A stretch of 64,000 nt of DNA from Pempheris klunzingeri (Eukaryota; Chordata; Actinopteri; Acropomatiformes; Pempheridae), in the NCBI RefSeq assembly GCF_042242105.1, contig NC_092013.1:11773618-11837617 (forward strand), given 5' to 3'. The position numbers and the translations under genes are program-made. Shown here piece by piece: positions 39,129 to 51,590 of the stretch. The notes under the pieces were generated by a model that did no database searches, was not told where the DNA came from, and saw only the letters and a list, made by a program, of their open reading frames with translations. Numbering within the stretch: the first letter of the stretch is position 1; every line of letters starts with the position of its first letter.

Positions 39129-41415
39129 ATGTGGCAGAGGATTCAGATTTGCTGCGCACTGTTTGCACTGTATTCAGCGGCACCGCCTGCACACATTAAC
39201 CGCCTGGCGCTGTTCCCTGACAAGAGCGCCTGGTGTGAAGCCAAGAACATCACACAGATAGTCGGGCACACGGGATGTCAGCCTCGCTCTATTCAAAACA
39301 GGTCAGGATGAAGGCCCTCTCTGTCTCTCTCTCTCTCTCTCTCTCCTTCTGTCTGACAATCTCTCAGTGCAGCTGAAAAAAAAGCGAATAATCCGGAAAC
39401 GTCTAGATGTCACTAAGCTGCATCCTCGTTCAGTTAGGCCTCACTGCTCTTTGTACAGCAAAGGTGTCAGGGAGCTTCAACTTCAAGTACCACACTATAG
39501 TGATTTTACTTTTTATAGTCACTTTATTACAAGCATATATTTTGATTTTATTATTTATCTATCTCACTGGAAGTTATTGGTTTCTATTGAATTCAGTTCA
39601 GTATGAAAATCAACCTTTAGAGACATGAGAGACAATTCAAAAAGTATGAAGAGAAACTAATTACTCACCCTATAGTGTGCCGAGTAAGTCTCAACTATGC
39701 TGGTTTATTTTCATAATTACTGTAAATCAGCAGCAGGTTGGAAAACTGCATTTAAAACCTAACGATTCATTGGAAGAGCGTATTGAAGGATAACACTGGA
39801 GATCCATACGATACTTACTGACATTAATAATCTGTATGTGGTATTCAGCCACAGGCTCATTGGTTCCTGTTGAAGACAAAATCTTAAAAAAAAAAAACAG
39901 GATGAATATATGTGTTTTTAATAGTTTTTGGAAAACAATGGAGGAATAAGCTATGTCAGGGTTTGATGACACAGAAAATAGTTAGAAGGATCACTTCATT
40001 CTTTGTTTTGTTCTTTTAATTGTATTTTTTGATAATAAGAACAAAATAGAATAGTGTGAGACTTTCAGTGTGTCAATGGATAAACATGCAGGTGTAACAC
40101 AACAGTACAGTTGGGTTAAAGTTGATTAGTTATCCTAGTAAAACTCCTTCCCCTTGTTTAACACAGCAGTATTCAGGCACAAGGACACATTCTCATCATT
40201 GTAATCATGATTTTCAGTTATAATCAGACGTTGACCAGAGATTCACCCAACGCTAGTGAATATCAAGTGTCTGTTTGGTGACTGCGTGTTAAGCTGCCAG
40301 GCATCCACAGCTCTGTTTTACACAGGCATGAATGTCTTGCAGTTTGAATCAAGCAGCTCGTGTCTGTGGGCACGGAGGGAATAATGTATTCTGTCCTCCT
40401 CGCAGAGCCTGCCTGGGCCAGTGTTTCAGTTACAGCGTCCCCAACACATTCCCACAGTCCACGGAGTCTCTGGTGCACTGTGACTCCTGCATGCCCGCCC
40501 AGACGCAGTGGGAAGTGGTAAGAGTTATTTCACATTAGCTCATGTAGCAAGCACACACCAACGGCGACTTGTTAAACTCACACACAAACCACAAGTTTCC
40601 AGCATGAAAGATGGCATACGCTGTTCACTGGCAAACACAGAGCAGAGGTAAAAACATAAATGGAGGGATTTCTGTCACAATTTAAGTTAATTTAAGTTCC
40701 CTCTGAAGCTTAAGCCTGCATTTGATATTCCTCTGAAGTTCATTGTCCTTCTTAGCCAGAAGGAATCCAGTCTCGCGACAACAAAGGCTTTGTAGTGAGG
40801 TGTATGTAGTTTGGAAGGCTGCCAGGTAGGCTAGGCGGGTGGGACCACAGGTGAGGCCGCCTCATGTTTCACTGGAAAATATTGTATCTCTTGGAGTGAA
40901 CTGGTGTTACCTGATAGATTAATTCATTTTCCTGCTATTTTTGTTTCACGGGAAAGGCCAGGGAAATTGCATTTACTTCTAATTATCTCAAAATGGATGT
41001 TTATGTCTGTGGTTGTGATTGTTGTTGCAGGACTTAAAGCAAAATTCACTTTTAAACAAAACAAAGTCAGCTCTCATGAAAGAGGATACTGCTCCATGCT
41101 GGTTTGGCTCTTGTGGTAGATTTCTGATAAAATAGCTGAATGATCATTTTCACTGGGTAATGGAAACAGTGAGGGGAGTTGTGTGTGGTCTGGAGAGCCA
41201 GATGAGCTTGTGTAACACTGAGGTTTACAAGGGGTTTGTGTACTTTCTGTTTATTATACATTCATGTTTTTCTCTATATTTCTTTTTTCCATTGGCAAGT
41301 GTGGCGCAATCAGTTTTTTTGCATGAAAACACAACCTTGTTTTAACACAGGAAAAATTAAGGAAAATAATTAAGGGAAAAAAGTAATTAGTGTGAATGTG
41401 ACGGCAGGTGGGACT

Positions 41416-41463
<48 letters not shown>

Positions 41464-42381
41464 CCATCCACCCATCCACCCACATATGGCATAGTGCTTG
41501 TATTAGTATATTCAGAATATAAAGTATATAAAGTGAGTATATAAATCACCAAATACAAATCAATGAAATGTAAAAGCAGAGCAACTTTTTTTTTTTTACA
41601 ATACTTTATACAAACTTAAATCAAAATTGTATCTAACTGAAACAAAGACACAACAGGATAATAAAGAATAAAAATAAAAGAAAAAGAAAACATCAATAAA
41701 ACAAAAATTGGGCAGCAACATTATCCTAGAAAGTACAAATAGTCACATCACTTTAAGGGGTCATTTAAAGCTGAAGGCCAGCAAAATGTGTCTGTGCTGT
41801 TTATTGATTTATTTATCTATTTATGTATGTATGTAAGCCGCAGAGATACTTTCACATTTAACATCACATTTATCTATTTAACATCTTATTAAGAAACACC
41901 TGTGCCATATCTAACAAAGTCACAGTTACAGAGCCACAAAATGTATGTTCTTTGTCTTGTCTAGTGTTTTGTTTCCAGAAGGAAATTCAGTTTGCAGACA
42001 GGCGTTGAACACACACACACACACACAGGTCTCAGGAATACAATGATGACAATGAACAGCACTAACAGAGCCTTTTCATGGCAGACATTTTGACTTTCTA
42101 AAGCAGGAGGAGCACAGGTGGAATTAATAAGATCAATGATGGCTGCATTCCATTCAGGTGAGCCAGTTTCAGGGCTCTGGTGTTGTTCGTGCTCACCCAC
42201 TGACACGTCTTACTGGGACACTTAAAGGAATCGAGCCATTGTCAATTGTTAATGTTATTGTTTTCACCTGCGCTTCTCCTGCTTTGACAAGTCAAAATGT
42301 CTGGGTGGAACAGCAGGTCAAGCTGAGAATAGAAACTCCATCACCATTGGTGGAAGGTTCAAGTCCAAATATGGAGTTCTC

Positions 42382-42424
<43 letters not shown>

Positions 42425-42711
42425 AACAGGTGACTCTGGAGTGCCCGGGCAGCGAGGACTCTCCTCGCGTGGACAAGCTGGTGGAGAGGATCTTCCACTG
42501 CAGCTGCCAGTCCTGCAGTAAGGAAGGTGCCCAGGAGGGGGCGGTGATGCAGCTGTATCCAGCAGACAACGTCCTGGACGCTCCGTCTTTATCTGACCCC
42601 GTCGGCGGCGCTCAGCCTCACCCTCTGTCCCCTTCAGACAGACACTCCAATAAGCACGCTCACCAGCACACAGACCACCACACACTACCGCACACGTCAG
42701 ATGGAGGGTAG
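39129..42711 (+). CDS. nbl1: NBL1 / DAN, secreted BMP antagonist, 188 aa
   Basis: NBL1 is the founding DAN-family cystine-knot protein; it is secreted and binds BMP/GDF ligands. Coding exons: 39129-39301, 40406-40517, 42430-42711; phases match. A short signal peptide (about residues 1-18, [12 protein letters not shown]) is followed by [20 protein letters not shown], nearly identical to human. Cystine-knot cysteines are at 36, 50, 60, 64, 83, 86, 100, 119, 121 and 124. An N-glycosylation site NIT lies at 40-42. Landmarks [20 protein letters not shown] and [15 protein letters not shown] are conserved. The C-terminal tail (165-188) is histidine-rich, parallel to the PHPHPH run in human. Exon 4 is preceded by an unusual TG repeat instead of a pyrimidine tract. 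Confidence 0.95.
41417..41461 (+). repeat. (CA)n microsatellite
   Basis: About 22 uninterrupted CA units in the nbl1 intron before exon 4. Confidence 0.95.
42082..42303 (+). mobile_element. MITE with long terminal inverted repeats
   Basis: A 222-bp element. The left end starts CAGACATTTTGACTT and continues AAAGCAGGAGGAGCACAGGTG. The right end, read in reverse complement, starts CAGACATTTTGACTT and continues AAAGCAGGAGAAGCGCAGGTG. The inverted repeats match at about 34 of 39 outer positions, and weaker similarity runs further inward (ATGGCTGCATTCC against ATGGCTCGATTCC). No coding capacity. A target duplication was not clear. Confidence 0.8.
42385..42420 (+). repeat. (TG)18 at the nbl1 exon 4 acceptor
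   Basis: Eighteen perfect TG units, followed only by TTTGAACAG before exon 4 at 42430. It takes the place where the polypyrimidine tract should be. Confidence 0.95.
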
Positions 42712-43042
42712 GTCCGCCACGCGTCAGACTGTGCTCATCACTTTGGTCATCCTCCGCCCTCTCCTCCACATTCCACCCTTTATACCAATCTGTAGTATTG
42801 TAAAGGCACTTTGGAAATATGGCTTCACTTTGCGTTAAAATGTTTCTCTAAAAGCACACAGACACACACACACACAGAGTCATGTCATCAGATTACACTC
42901 TTTTGTACATAAACCCGTACAAACACACACCACCTTATGCACTCTTTTTGTCTGCTGATTACACCTGCATACGTGTGCATCCAGACACGACTATAGTCTG
43001 TTTATAAACTGTAATCTCATTACTTTTAATCTGCTTTAATGC

Positions 43043-43048
43043 AATAAA
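43043..43048 (+). terminator. nbl1: Candidate polyadenylation signal of nbl1
   Basis: AATAAA about 330 bases after the stop codon. It is the first good signal in the presumed 3' UTR. Confidence 0.6.
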
Positions 43049-46000
43049 TTCTAATGTTGTGATAACTGCCCTTTTGTCTGTTGTTGTAGTTTAGTTCTGT
43101 CCTTCGCTGCCACAGTCGTTATCACATTTCAATCAAAGCGACAATCACAGCTTCCTCTCACTGTCTCTAGATGTGAAGCCCTGCCTTTATCACCAGGTGG
43201 CTGCTGTGTGGGTTAGGGCCGTGGCACATGGTGTTGTTTTCTTTGATCCACAAAACTCCAGTCATGGGCAAATATTTAATAGATGTTGGTACTGCTTGGT
43301 GGAGTACAGAAGAGCTGCATGATGGGAAGAGACCCTGCTGTTCGCTGCTTCGTTGGCCTGAATCTGATCTCACCGTGCCAGAGAGTTTAATGAGACGCTG
43401 TAATGAGAAACCGCAGAGATATTTTGGCTTGTTTATCCTCATTATTCATGTTTTGACCACTTGAAAATAATGCAAAATGGGAAGAATTGGTTCATTATTA
43501 TATACTTACATGCCCATATCGACGTTAAAGGAGTTAACGGCCGCTGTAATTTGTCCTTCTTAGTGTGACTGCAAAGTAAAAGGAACAAGATCCACGGTCC
43601 TCAAGCTGTGCAAAGAGGTCTTTTAAAGTCCAGATGAAGCTCATATCAAGTGGGTTTCTTTCGGCTTCTTTAGAACTAAATTCTCTCCTCTTACAGATGA
43701 TGTTTACTTGCTGAGCTGCAGAGGAGAGATAACACACAGAGGGGATTTCTTACTCAAAACGCTGAGAGTTTGGATGGTATCCACTCGATTTGGCTAAATC
43801 AGACGGCTGATTTTGGCTCAAACATTGGAGTCACGTTAGGAAGCAGCTATCAGCCGGTACGGAGAGACATTATGACAGCAACCGATGACTCTTTAAGTGT
43901 GTATATTGCCACTAAATTCAATGTTTAGTTTTTACAACAAGAACATTTTTATGCTTTGAGCTATAAAATAAACAACATACAGTGCCAACAATCAAAAAGC
44001 TATCCTGGTGACAGTTTACAGCTTTGTAATCTCTGTTTCACTCCTAAAATCATCCACAAAATCTTCTGGAAAGATGTGTATAATTTGATACACTTTATAT
44101 ATAATAGACAATATAACGTAAAGAGTCTTGGAATCAGTGAACAGCAGGTCAGCTAAACATGCAAAAACGTGCATCTACAGACAAGCATACAAAGTATTAG
44201 GAACATAAATGAGTGAATAATAAATTCTGATTTTCTTGGTTTTAAATTAGCTTTTTTCCCCCCAAACAAATCCTCATTTCCCCCATGTATTTAAAGCTAA
44301 ATTACACAGTTGTTTCCAGAAACTCTTCAGGATGTTTTCTGGGGGGAAAAATCAGACCTATAGCACTGAATTAGTATTTCAGTTTGAGCTTTAAATAGCA
44401 CTTTTACTGTGGGATGTAATAAATAGTATTAATCTAATGATATAATTACTTGATGATGTAACTGATGATAGCTGCTGTAATTATGACCTTGGATGGATGG
44501 ATGGATGGATAAATGCCACTGGACTAAGATGAATTTCCATGGCAACCTGCAGGATGCTGTTCAGTAAATGGATGGGGAGTGACCTCTTGCATGGCTCTAG
44601 GCAGAGAGCACGCAAAGCTTAATGGTCCTGAAAGGAAACAAAGGGAAGATGTTCAGTTCATGAGTCAACACAGAAAAGGCTGAAGGAGTTTGCTGACGAT
44701 CAGTGTTTGAAGTGGCTGCCAACAGATTGATCGTACGTGTCTGTGCCACGTTTATCTTAAAAAGTTCACAGTCAGTCCAGCAGATGTCAGCACAGGTCAC
44801 AGGTAGAGTTTACAGAGGTTATTTTCACTGCACGTCTTTACTTACTTTTCAGCATCTCAAAACCAGACAACAAGCAACAGCACCCCCCCCCCAAGACTCT
44901 CCACAGAATCTTTCCCCTCCTGATGTCATCAATCATTCCCTTGTCTCCATCTCTACATCCAGACGGTATCTTTTCTTCTATTTCTCGTCAGCTCTGTCCC
45001 ATATCCTCCCATCTTTATTCTCTTGTTCTGCGTAATTAAATCTGAGCAGGGAAAGGTTGACTGTCTGTCTGTGCTGCAAAACAAATCGATCATCCCCCTT
45101 ATCTCCTGGCCGCACAGCTGACAATGTTCTGAGGCTGGTGAGAGGCAGACTGCAGAAGGAGAAACTCAGGGAGACATTTCTGAACATATTACAGCTTATT
45201 GTCATTTATTAACTTTGATTTAGTTTCCCTTTAAACTTTTACTGATTTCTCCTCTCAAGCTCATGAACACAGGCGGACTGACCGTCCTTCACCTTCCTAC
45301 TAAACACTCTTAATCTTTTTCTTGATAATACATTTTATTTTGATGACTGATCTGATGATCTGTGGGAGAGTTACAGGCGTCTTTTTACTGCATTTGTGAC
45401 CTCTATGGATTAAAGGGCACCCGAATGTCATTTTCCTGAGATTTACCAGTCTAAACCTCAGCAAAGGTCACATGGTTGGACAGATAACAGGATGAACAAT
45501 AATTTAGAACAACCTATTTTAGTTATTATTCAGACAAATATAAGATTGGCTCTGTAGAATTAGCTACGAGCCTGAAAAGCACTTTTTCACTGTTGTCTCC
45601 GGTTGAAAGTTTCATGTCTGTTCAGTGGCATCATTGTGGCAAGGCCAAGCATTCGTTAGACCTCTGCAGATCAGGAAAACAAGACTGAAAGCTAACAAGC
45701 TGCCCACTGACAACAGAGAATTACAAGTACAATCCCACCAGATCTAAATATTTGTCTTTTTGGTGCTTTTACTGCTTTTTAGTGCATATTTATCAAATAA
45801 AGCAAAAATAGAAATAGTAGTACCAGTTTCTTATTTCCGTTGTTATCCACTTATAAAACTCCACTATTAAAAACAACGTTATGGTCACCAGGTTGTTAGA
45901 AATAACATTATTTTGTGGCTGCTTATCCTTAAATCCCTGAATTTCTTGTTTTTTGATAAACCATCAAGTGTTAGTTGTTAATCTAATGCGTTTTTACACA

Positions 46001-46200
46001 AATCCATAAAGTCTGCCCTTGTGAAGTCTTAATAGCTTGTAATAAATTGCTGGATTGATTGATAAATTGATTTTCATAATGGAGGAGGATTTTCCACAAC
46101 CTGGCAACCCAAAAGTTGCTCTTATTAATGCACAGACTCCACGCCTGACGTAGAAAAAAGCTGGAAAAAAAATGTAAAAACTAAAGCTCATGTGTCAGAG
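43049..46200. other. Intergenic region between nbl1 and the tmem88-type gene
   Basis: About 3.1 kb without a recognised gene. HTR6, which follows NBL1 in human, was not found here. A short GGAT repeat lies near 44492-44509. Confidence 0.6.
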
Positions 46201-46229
46201 AAGCGGTGACCTGGAGGTGTGACACCACG

Positions 46230-46497
46230 TTACAAATGTACCTGTGCGCTCGCGTGCGCGCGCATTTAGCGGTGCCGAGCGCGTCCCGGAGTGGCTCGCT
46301 CCGCCTCAGACGCGCGAGGCTCCTCAGAGCAGCTTCACCGCTGCAGCGCAGGGTTCAACTCACAGGTGCGTCTCTGCTCATCACAACTACAGGAAACATC
46401 AGTTTTAATTTCCCCCTGCAGAGACACTCGGAGCTGCAGGTCGATCAGAAGAATTCAGCAAACACACCAGAGAGATTGACGGGATTTTTACCTGCAG
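46230..46497 (+). promoter_or_regulatory. tmem88: Probable promoter and 5' UTR exon of the tmem88-type gene
   Basis: A CpG cluster at 46245-46345 (CGCTCGCGTGCGCGCGC, GAGCGCGTCCCGG, GACGCGCGAGG) is followed by a donor CCTGCAG|GTAGGC at 46498. The next acceptor, CTCTCTCCGGCTCAG before 47208, sits one base ahead of the coding ATG. A non-coding first exon spliced to 47208 is the simplest reading. Confidence 0.55.
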
Positions 46498-47208
46498 GTA
46501 GGCAACACACTTCTCACTGTCACCGTGTTTAAACACCCTTTGGTTGTTTGTTTGTCACAGGGCTACTCCGTCACATGCACTGATGTTTGTGTCACCATGA
46601 TTTGGCAGTTTCCAGCCAGAAACCGAGTCTAAAGTGAAATATAAACAGTAGATGTGCATTGTTTTGTCCATCAAAAGTAAGAGAACAGGACGTCCGCTGG
46701 GATGCTGGACGGGTTAAAAGGTTTCAGACTGAGTCACTTTTAAATGGATCGTATTGGCGATTGGTGTGTAGTGACAAAGCCCTGATCGATGAGATCGAGC
46801 GTGTGTGTGTGTGTGTGTGTGAAACATCAAAGCAGACTATAGGTTCCTCATTTACACAGTCTAATGAGTTATTGGCTACTTGCAAGGGAAAAACAAGAGG
46901 ACAATAGGGGGGTCAGGGCCTCAGTATTCTTATTTAAGGTTTTAAATTTCAGCATGCAGGCAAAATGAGATCCAGCTCCATCAGCACGGTCACACAGCAT
47001 CCAAAATGCCATGGAAATATACACTTGAAGTGTTTTTTTGTGTGTGATACAGCACCATAGTGATAACCCTAACGTGGAAGAAGAATTTTCATTAAGTATC
47101 CTACACAGTTTAATGTTTTGCCATCGTTAAATTAAAACATTAATAATAAGTCATGTGTCAGTCTGAATCTGAACAATCTGCTCCCTCTTTGTCTCTCTCC
47201 GGCTCAGT

Positions 47209-49862
47209 ATGTGCGGTATGGACGTGGACCTGGACGACAGCGGCTCGGGTGAGGAGGAGAAAGAGGAGGAGTTCTGGATGGGGGAGGGAGTGAAGATGCT
47301 GCCCCCTCCCGTGGCCCACAGCGGGGGCAGTGCGTGGGGCAGTCGGAGGGGCAGGTGCGGCTGCGTGGCCTGCGGGGCAGGTCTGATCCTCTGGAACTTG
47401 TGCGTGGTGATAGCCAGCGCTCTGCTCCTGGCTCTGGTCTTCTCTGTGGTGCTGCTGCCTGCAATGCTGCTGCTGTATGTCGGCTTCCTCTGCCACTCCA
47501 GGGTGAGTAGTGTGCAGCACTGTGGGGATGTTATTCCTTCCCTGTTATTTCTCTTTGCAGCCAGGAGGAAAGCTTTACTTTCCAGCTATCAGCTTATCCA
47601 CTGATATGATTTGAGCTCCAAAATTCAGGTTGTAAAGCCGCATCTGAACTACAGCTGCCCCTGGATGATTAGTCAGATGATGTCCTGAGGCGGACACGGA
47701 TTCACTGGCACTGGGTCAAGACTATAATATCTGACACAGGATACTGTTGACCAGCGGACTGAATCACAATGTGCCTCTGAGTACAATATTTTCACAATGC
47801 AAAATAATAGGATAAATATTTTATATATAAGATCTTTATTCCAGACCTTTTTCCACTAAGTATCGTCCCAAAGATTTTGTCTGTTTTATTCAACACTTAC
47901 AGCAAATGTGATTGTGAAGTAGACTCAGAGAATCATCTGCTATCATACAAATTAAACCAGAATAGCATTTACATGCAGTCTCAGCACACACTGGAACAAC
48001 TGTTATTCTATAAATCTCTATAATGTCGCAATTTGTAAGAAGCAAAGATGCAGAGTACAGAGTATGAAAAAAACTGTACCATTATCCTCTAAAGACCCTG
48101 TAATTCATTTCTGTCTTGTGAGGTTGGGACAATGGTCTGTGACCTCTAAGTCAAGCATCATTTATTCAATCTATTTCAGTCCTACCGTGCTCTCAAGAGG
48201 ACATTCAGAGCTTTCTACTGATGTGACACACATGGGGTTGTGGCCAACAGAGCACCTCTTCTGTCTTTTCAAAATGTTGTTGAGAATTTACAAAAAAACA
48301 TGTTTTAAGGCAGTAATACATTTGATCATTTAGATAAGTGATCAAATTTATAAAGATATTTTGTTTCTGTTCTTCATAAGGATGTTTTTTATTTATGAGA
48401 GTCTTTCTATAGTATATGAAGATTCTGGAAGTGAGTGAAGTTTAAGCCTTTCAAAACACACATTTTAAACCCATAATGTCCCTCGTGGGGCACTTAGTGG
48501 GATTTCTTCCTCCTCATTTTCAACCAGTCTCCATATTTCAGGAAACAGAGCGCTGACAGAGACAGAAAAGATTTAGTTTAAAACTATTTAGGGAGAGTCA
48601 GAGGAGTGGGATGAAGAGATCCTGGTGGTAGGGTAGGTTTTAGAATTAGTTTTATGTTTGTTTCCAAAAATTCATGAAATGAGAAAGAGTTGAACTATTT
48701 TTTATTGTCTTATCATTAACAAATAGTGCCTGGTCATGTACGTTTTGAGATACTAAGTACTAAGATACTTAGCTTTTCTATACAAAAAAAATACGTCCCT
48801 GTATTGATATGACTTCTTCCCCCATGTGAGCCACAGGGAGCAACTAGCTGGTGAACACAGAGCAAAACAGAGCTAAAAGAGACTGAGCACTGGACTCACA
48901 TCCATCATGTGGACAGAAATACGACTCCAAATGAATAAAACTGTCACTTCGTAACTGCAGGATGTTTAAATAGTTAACTGTTTGCTCACAGGTTCACCGT
49001 AATGTGCCAGCGTTGTGTTTCCAGCTTGTTTCTGCTGCTCCCATGTGGCTGAAATATCAGCTGGTGCAGCTTTAAAGAGAAGCTTTAAAAAGCCGTCTGT
49101 GGCAGCCTGACAGGATGTTTTCCAAATCATTTATAAGAAGGAATCTCCACATCTCCTACCCACTCTGTCTCCCTTAACTTAGCTGGAAGTTTAGGCAAGT
49201 TAAGCCATGCCATTTACACCGGCACTGGCAACTGGAGCCTTACAGGGAAACGCACAATAAAAGGCCTGACGTGTTTTAGGCAGCACAAGTTACACACCTT
49301 CTCCACAAAGGTGTCCAGACTTATCCCTCATGTTTGTGTTGGTTTTTATTATGAACAACAAGCTCATCCAAAGCGATAATGACTGAACTTGAATGTTTGG
49401 GCCTGTCAGACAGTGTTTTTTGAGAACAAGTGAGGAGAAAGGTGTGGCTCATGTTTTCTGTGAGTCACACGAGGGGAGGGCCAAGCATCGGAGAAATATG
49501 GGGAATCATGGCATGATGCCAAATCATGCTGTGAAGATCTACAGCTCTGTCCTTGGCTCACCTGACAGGCCATAACACTACATCCAACCTCTGATACAGC
49601 CGGTCCTTTTGCCAGAGTCCCTGATTGATTTTCTGTAGGCGCAGCTGCTTACGACAGAGCAGACAAATGAAGAACATGCAAAGTATGTGCGTGGAACAAG
49701 ACTGTAATCGTGATTAGGACAGAGCAAATGTCACGGCGAAGCAAACAATTACAGACAATGCCAGTCAGAGAGTTCTTCTTTTTATGGCGACAGACTGAAC
49801 ACGGAGAGAGAGACCCACTGAGAAGACAAGACTGTGTCTGATTGGGTGCCAGCACCAGCTGT

Positions 49863-49895
<33 letters not shown>

Positions 49896-50461
49896 CTCCA
49901 ACAGTACGACGAAGAGGAAAATGCACTCAGTAAAACACTGCTGTTGCTATGGTACATTTGTTGGAGCTGAAATTCATTTCGAAAAAGCTTACAAAAGGAA
50001 ATCGTTAAGAAAAATGGCTTCAGAAGTAATCAAATCGTTTTTATTGTGTCTGAGTGACTTTGACAGAGAAAAGAAGATAACGAGTCCTCGTGTATGTGTC
50101 GTGTGTGTGTGTTTATTCCTGCTGTTTGCTCTTGTGTATGAAGGATGTCAGCGTGTACCTCGGCAGCTTCTAACCTCATGAGCACTCTGATCTCACCCCT
50201 TGCTCTCTCTCTCTCTCTCTGTATCCATTCCTGGTTTTGCTCTTTTCTCATTTCTTTTGCCTTTTCCTGCTTTCCGTCTCTTTCCCCCTGGCCTCCCCCT
50301 GCCCACCTCCTCCCCCTCGCTCTCCGTCAGAGGTAATTGACAGCTCAGAGGGTTACTGACAGCTACAGAGCCTGTTCTTATCTGAACTGTAGAGGGAGGC
50401 TGGGAGAAACTCTGTCACAGCCCGCTACCCACACGGTCCCTCTTTTGCACCCTGGGCATAT

Positions 50462-50510
<49 letters not shown>

Positions 50511-50856
50511 ACACACACATTAAACATACCTAGTTGACGACAAATCCTACTTTTGCTTTTTGACAGAAAAGAAGCAGATAGAGGCCGTCTGTCTACTCTT
50601 ACGATCCCCTCTGTGTTCGTCCTTGTAGGTCCTTGACGCCCCCTCTGCCATCTGCCGTTACCTTGACGACAACAGCTGCTCCGCCCTCATCATCCTGGGC
50701 TTTGTGATGATGTCGCCACTCGTGGTCGTGGCAGCCGCCGTCTTCTGCGGGCTGCTCCGGAGGTTTCGACTCCTGCTCCTCATTCAGCCAATCACACGTG
50801 CCTGGTACCGAGGGCGGCTGCTAGACTGGGCAGGCAGCGTCCACGCCTGGGTCTGA
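47209..50856 (+). CDS. tmem88: TMEM88-family two-pass membrane protein, 173 aa
   Basis: TMEM88 proteins bind Dishevelled through a C-terminal PDZ ligand and damp canonical Wnt signalling, for example in heart development. Exons 47209-47502 and 50629-50856 join in phase 0 (AGG|GTGAGT ... TTGTAG). The N-terminus is acidic ([15 protein letters not shown], residues 7-21). A cysteine-rich stretch CGCVACGAG precedes membrane segment 1 (~57-95), which ends LYVGFLCHSR, as in human GFLCHSQ. The second segment is ~117-142 (SALIILGFVMMSPLVVVAAA). The protein ends RLLDWAGSVHAWV; the terminal HAWV parallels human VWV. Gene architecture and the long acidic N-terminus suggest a TMEM88B-like member, but I cannot separate the paralogues. 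A second in-frame ATG at codon 4 has a stronger start context. Confidence 0.85.
47503..50628 (+). other. tmem88: tmem88-type gene intron
   Basis: 3.1-kb intron with CA repeats at 49862-49892 and 50464-50520. Nothing else recognised. Confidence 0.75.
50464..50520 (+). repeat. (CA)n microsatellite
   Basis: About 25 CA units with one break, ~110 bases before the second coding exon of the tmem88-type gene. Confidence 0.95.
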
Positions 50857-51060
50857 TCAGGACGCCGAGGGTCAGAAATGCCAACAGTCAGGGGGCGTCA
50901 GAAAGATAGATGAGTGTAAAATAACCAGATACAGGGGGTAGACAAAAAAACTGAAACACCCTACAGTGTAATCATTTCGATGGCACTACAGTAAATCTGA
51001 ACTTGTGGTGTTCAGTTGAGTTGAGACTCTGTCAGAGAGATGACACAACTAGAAGTTATG

Positions 51061-51110
51061 TTTTAAAGAAATAGTGTGAGATTTTCGGAAATACAAGTTA
51101 GCTTAGCTCA
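51061..51110 (+). repeat. Fish repeat fragment, plus orientation
   Basis: AAGAAATAGTGTGAGATTTT then CGGAAATACAAGTTAGCTTAG resembles the start of a repeat whose fuller copy is at 63385-63600. Confidence 0.5.
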
Positions 51111-51384
51111 GCAGGAGGTCTGTAAGCAGTTGTCCAATGTTAAAAAATCTAATTAACCTTGTTTGGAGCTTGAGCTGTGTCTCTTTTATAAAGGCGGCCT
51201 ATGGGGGAAACCCAGTAAGGCTGAGTGGCGGCACTGTATCCAGCTCACTTAATACATCCATGGGATTTACGGACTATTTCTCGGCTGGAGTTTGCACTGG
51301 TTGCCTGGCAACCTCACAGTGTTGACAAGTCTCCAGGTAGTCAGAGCTGTTGTAACACTTAATCCCCCTGTAAAACCACAATGC

Positions 51385-51590
51385 ATTGTTTTTACACCTC
51401 GGTTTTTGTACTGAGAAAACAAGGTATAACCAGTGAGGTTTAGAGGTGCTGGTAGGTCAGGTTCGGGATTTTCCCCTGTTTCCAGTCTTTATGCTAAGCT
51501 AAGCTAATTACCTCCCGTCTCTATACTTATACTTAACGACATGAGAGTTGTGTTGCTCTTCTCATTGAAGTCTCTGAAAAAGGCAAAGAA
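51385..51590 (-). repeat. Fish repeat fragment, minus orientation
   Basis: Read on the minus strand: ACTCTCATGTC, TTAGCTTAGCTTAGCATAAA, GACTGGAAACAGGGGAAAAT, CCAGCACCTCTAAACCTCAC, then TACAAAAACCGAGGTGTAAA. The order is that of a very common percomorph repeat. Confidence 0.7.

Larger units (their letters stand above)
39302..42429 (+). other. nbl1: nbl1 coding-region introns
   Basis: Introns 39302-40405 and 40518-42429 flank exon 3 (40406-40517). The second holds CA repeats at 41417-41461 and 42008-42028, a MITE at 42082-42303 and the TG repeat at 42385-42420. Confidence 0.8.
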
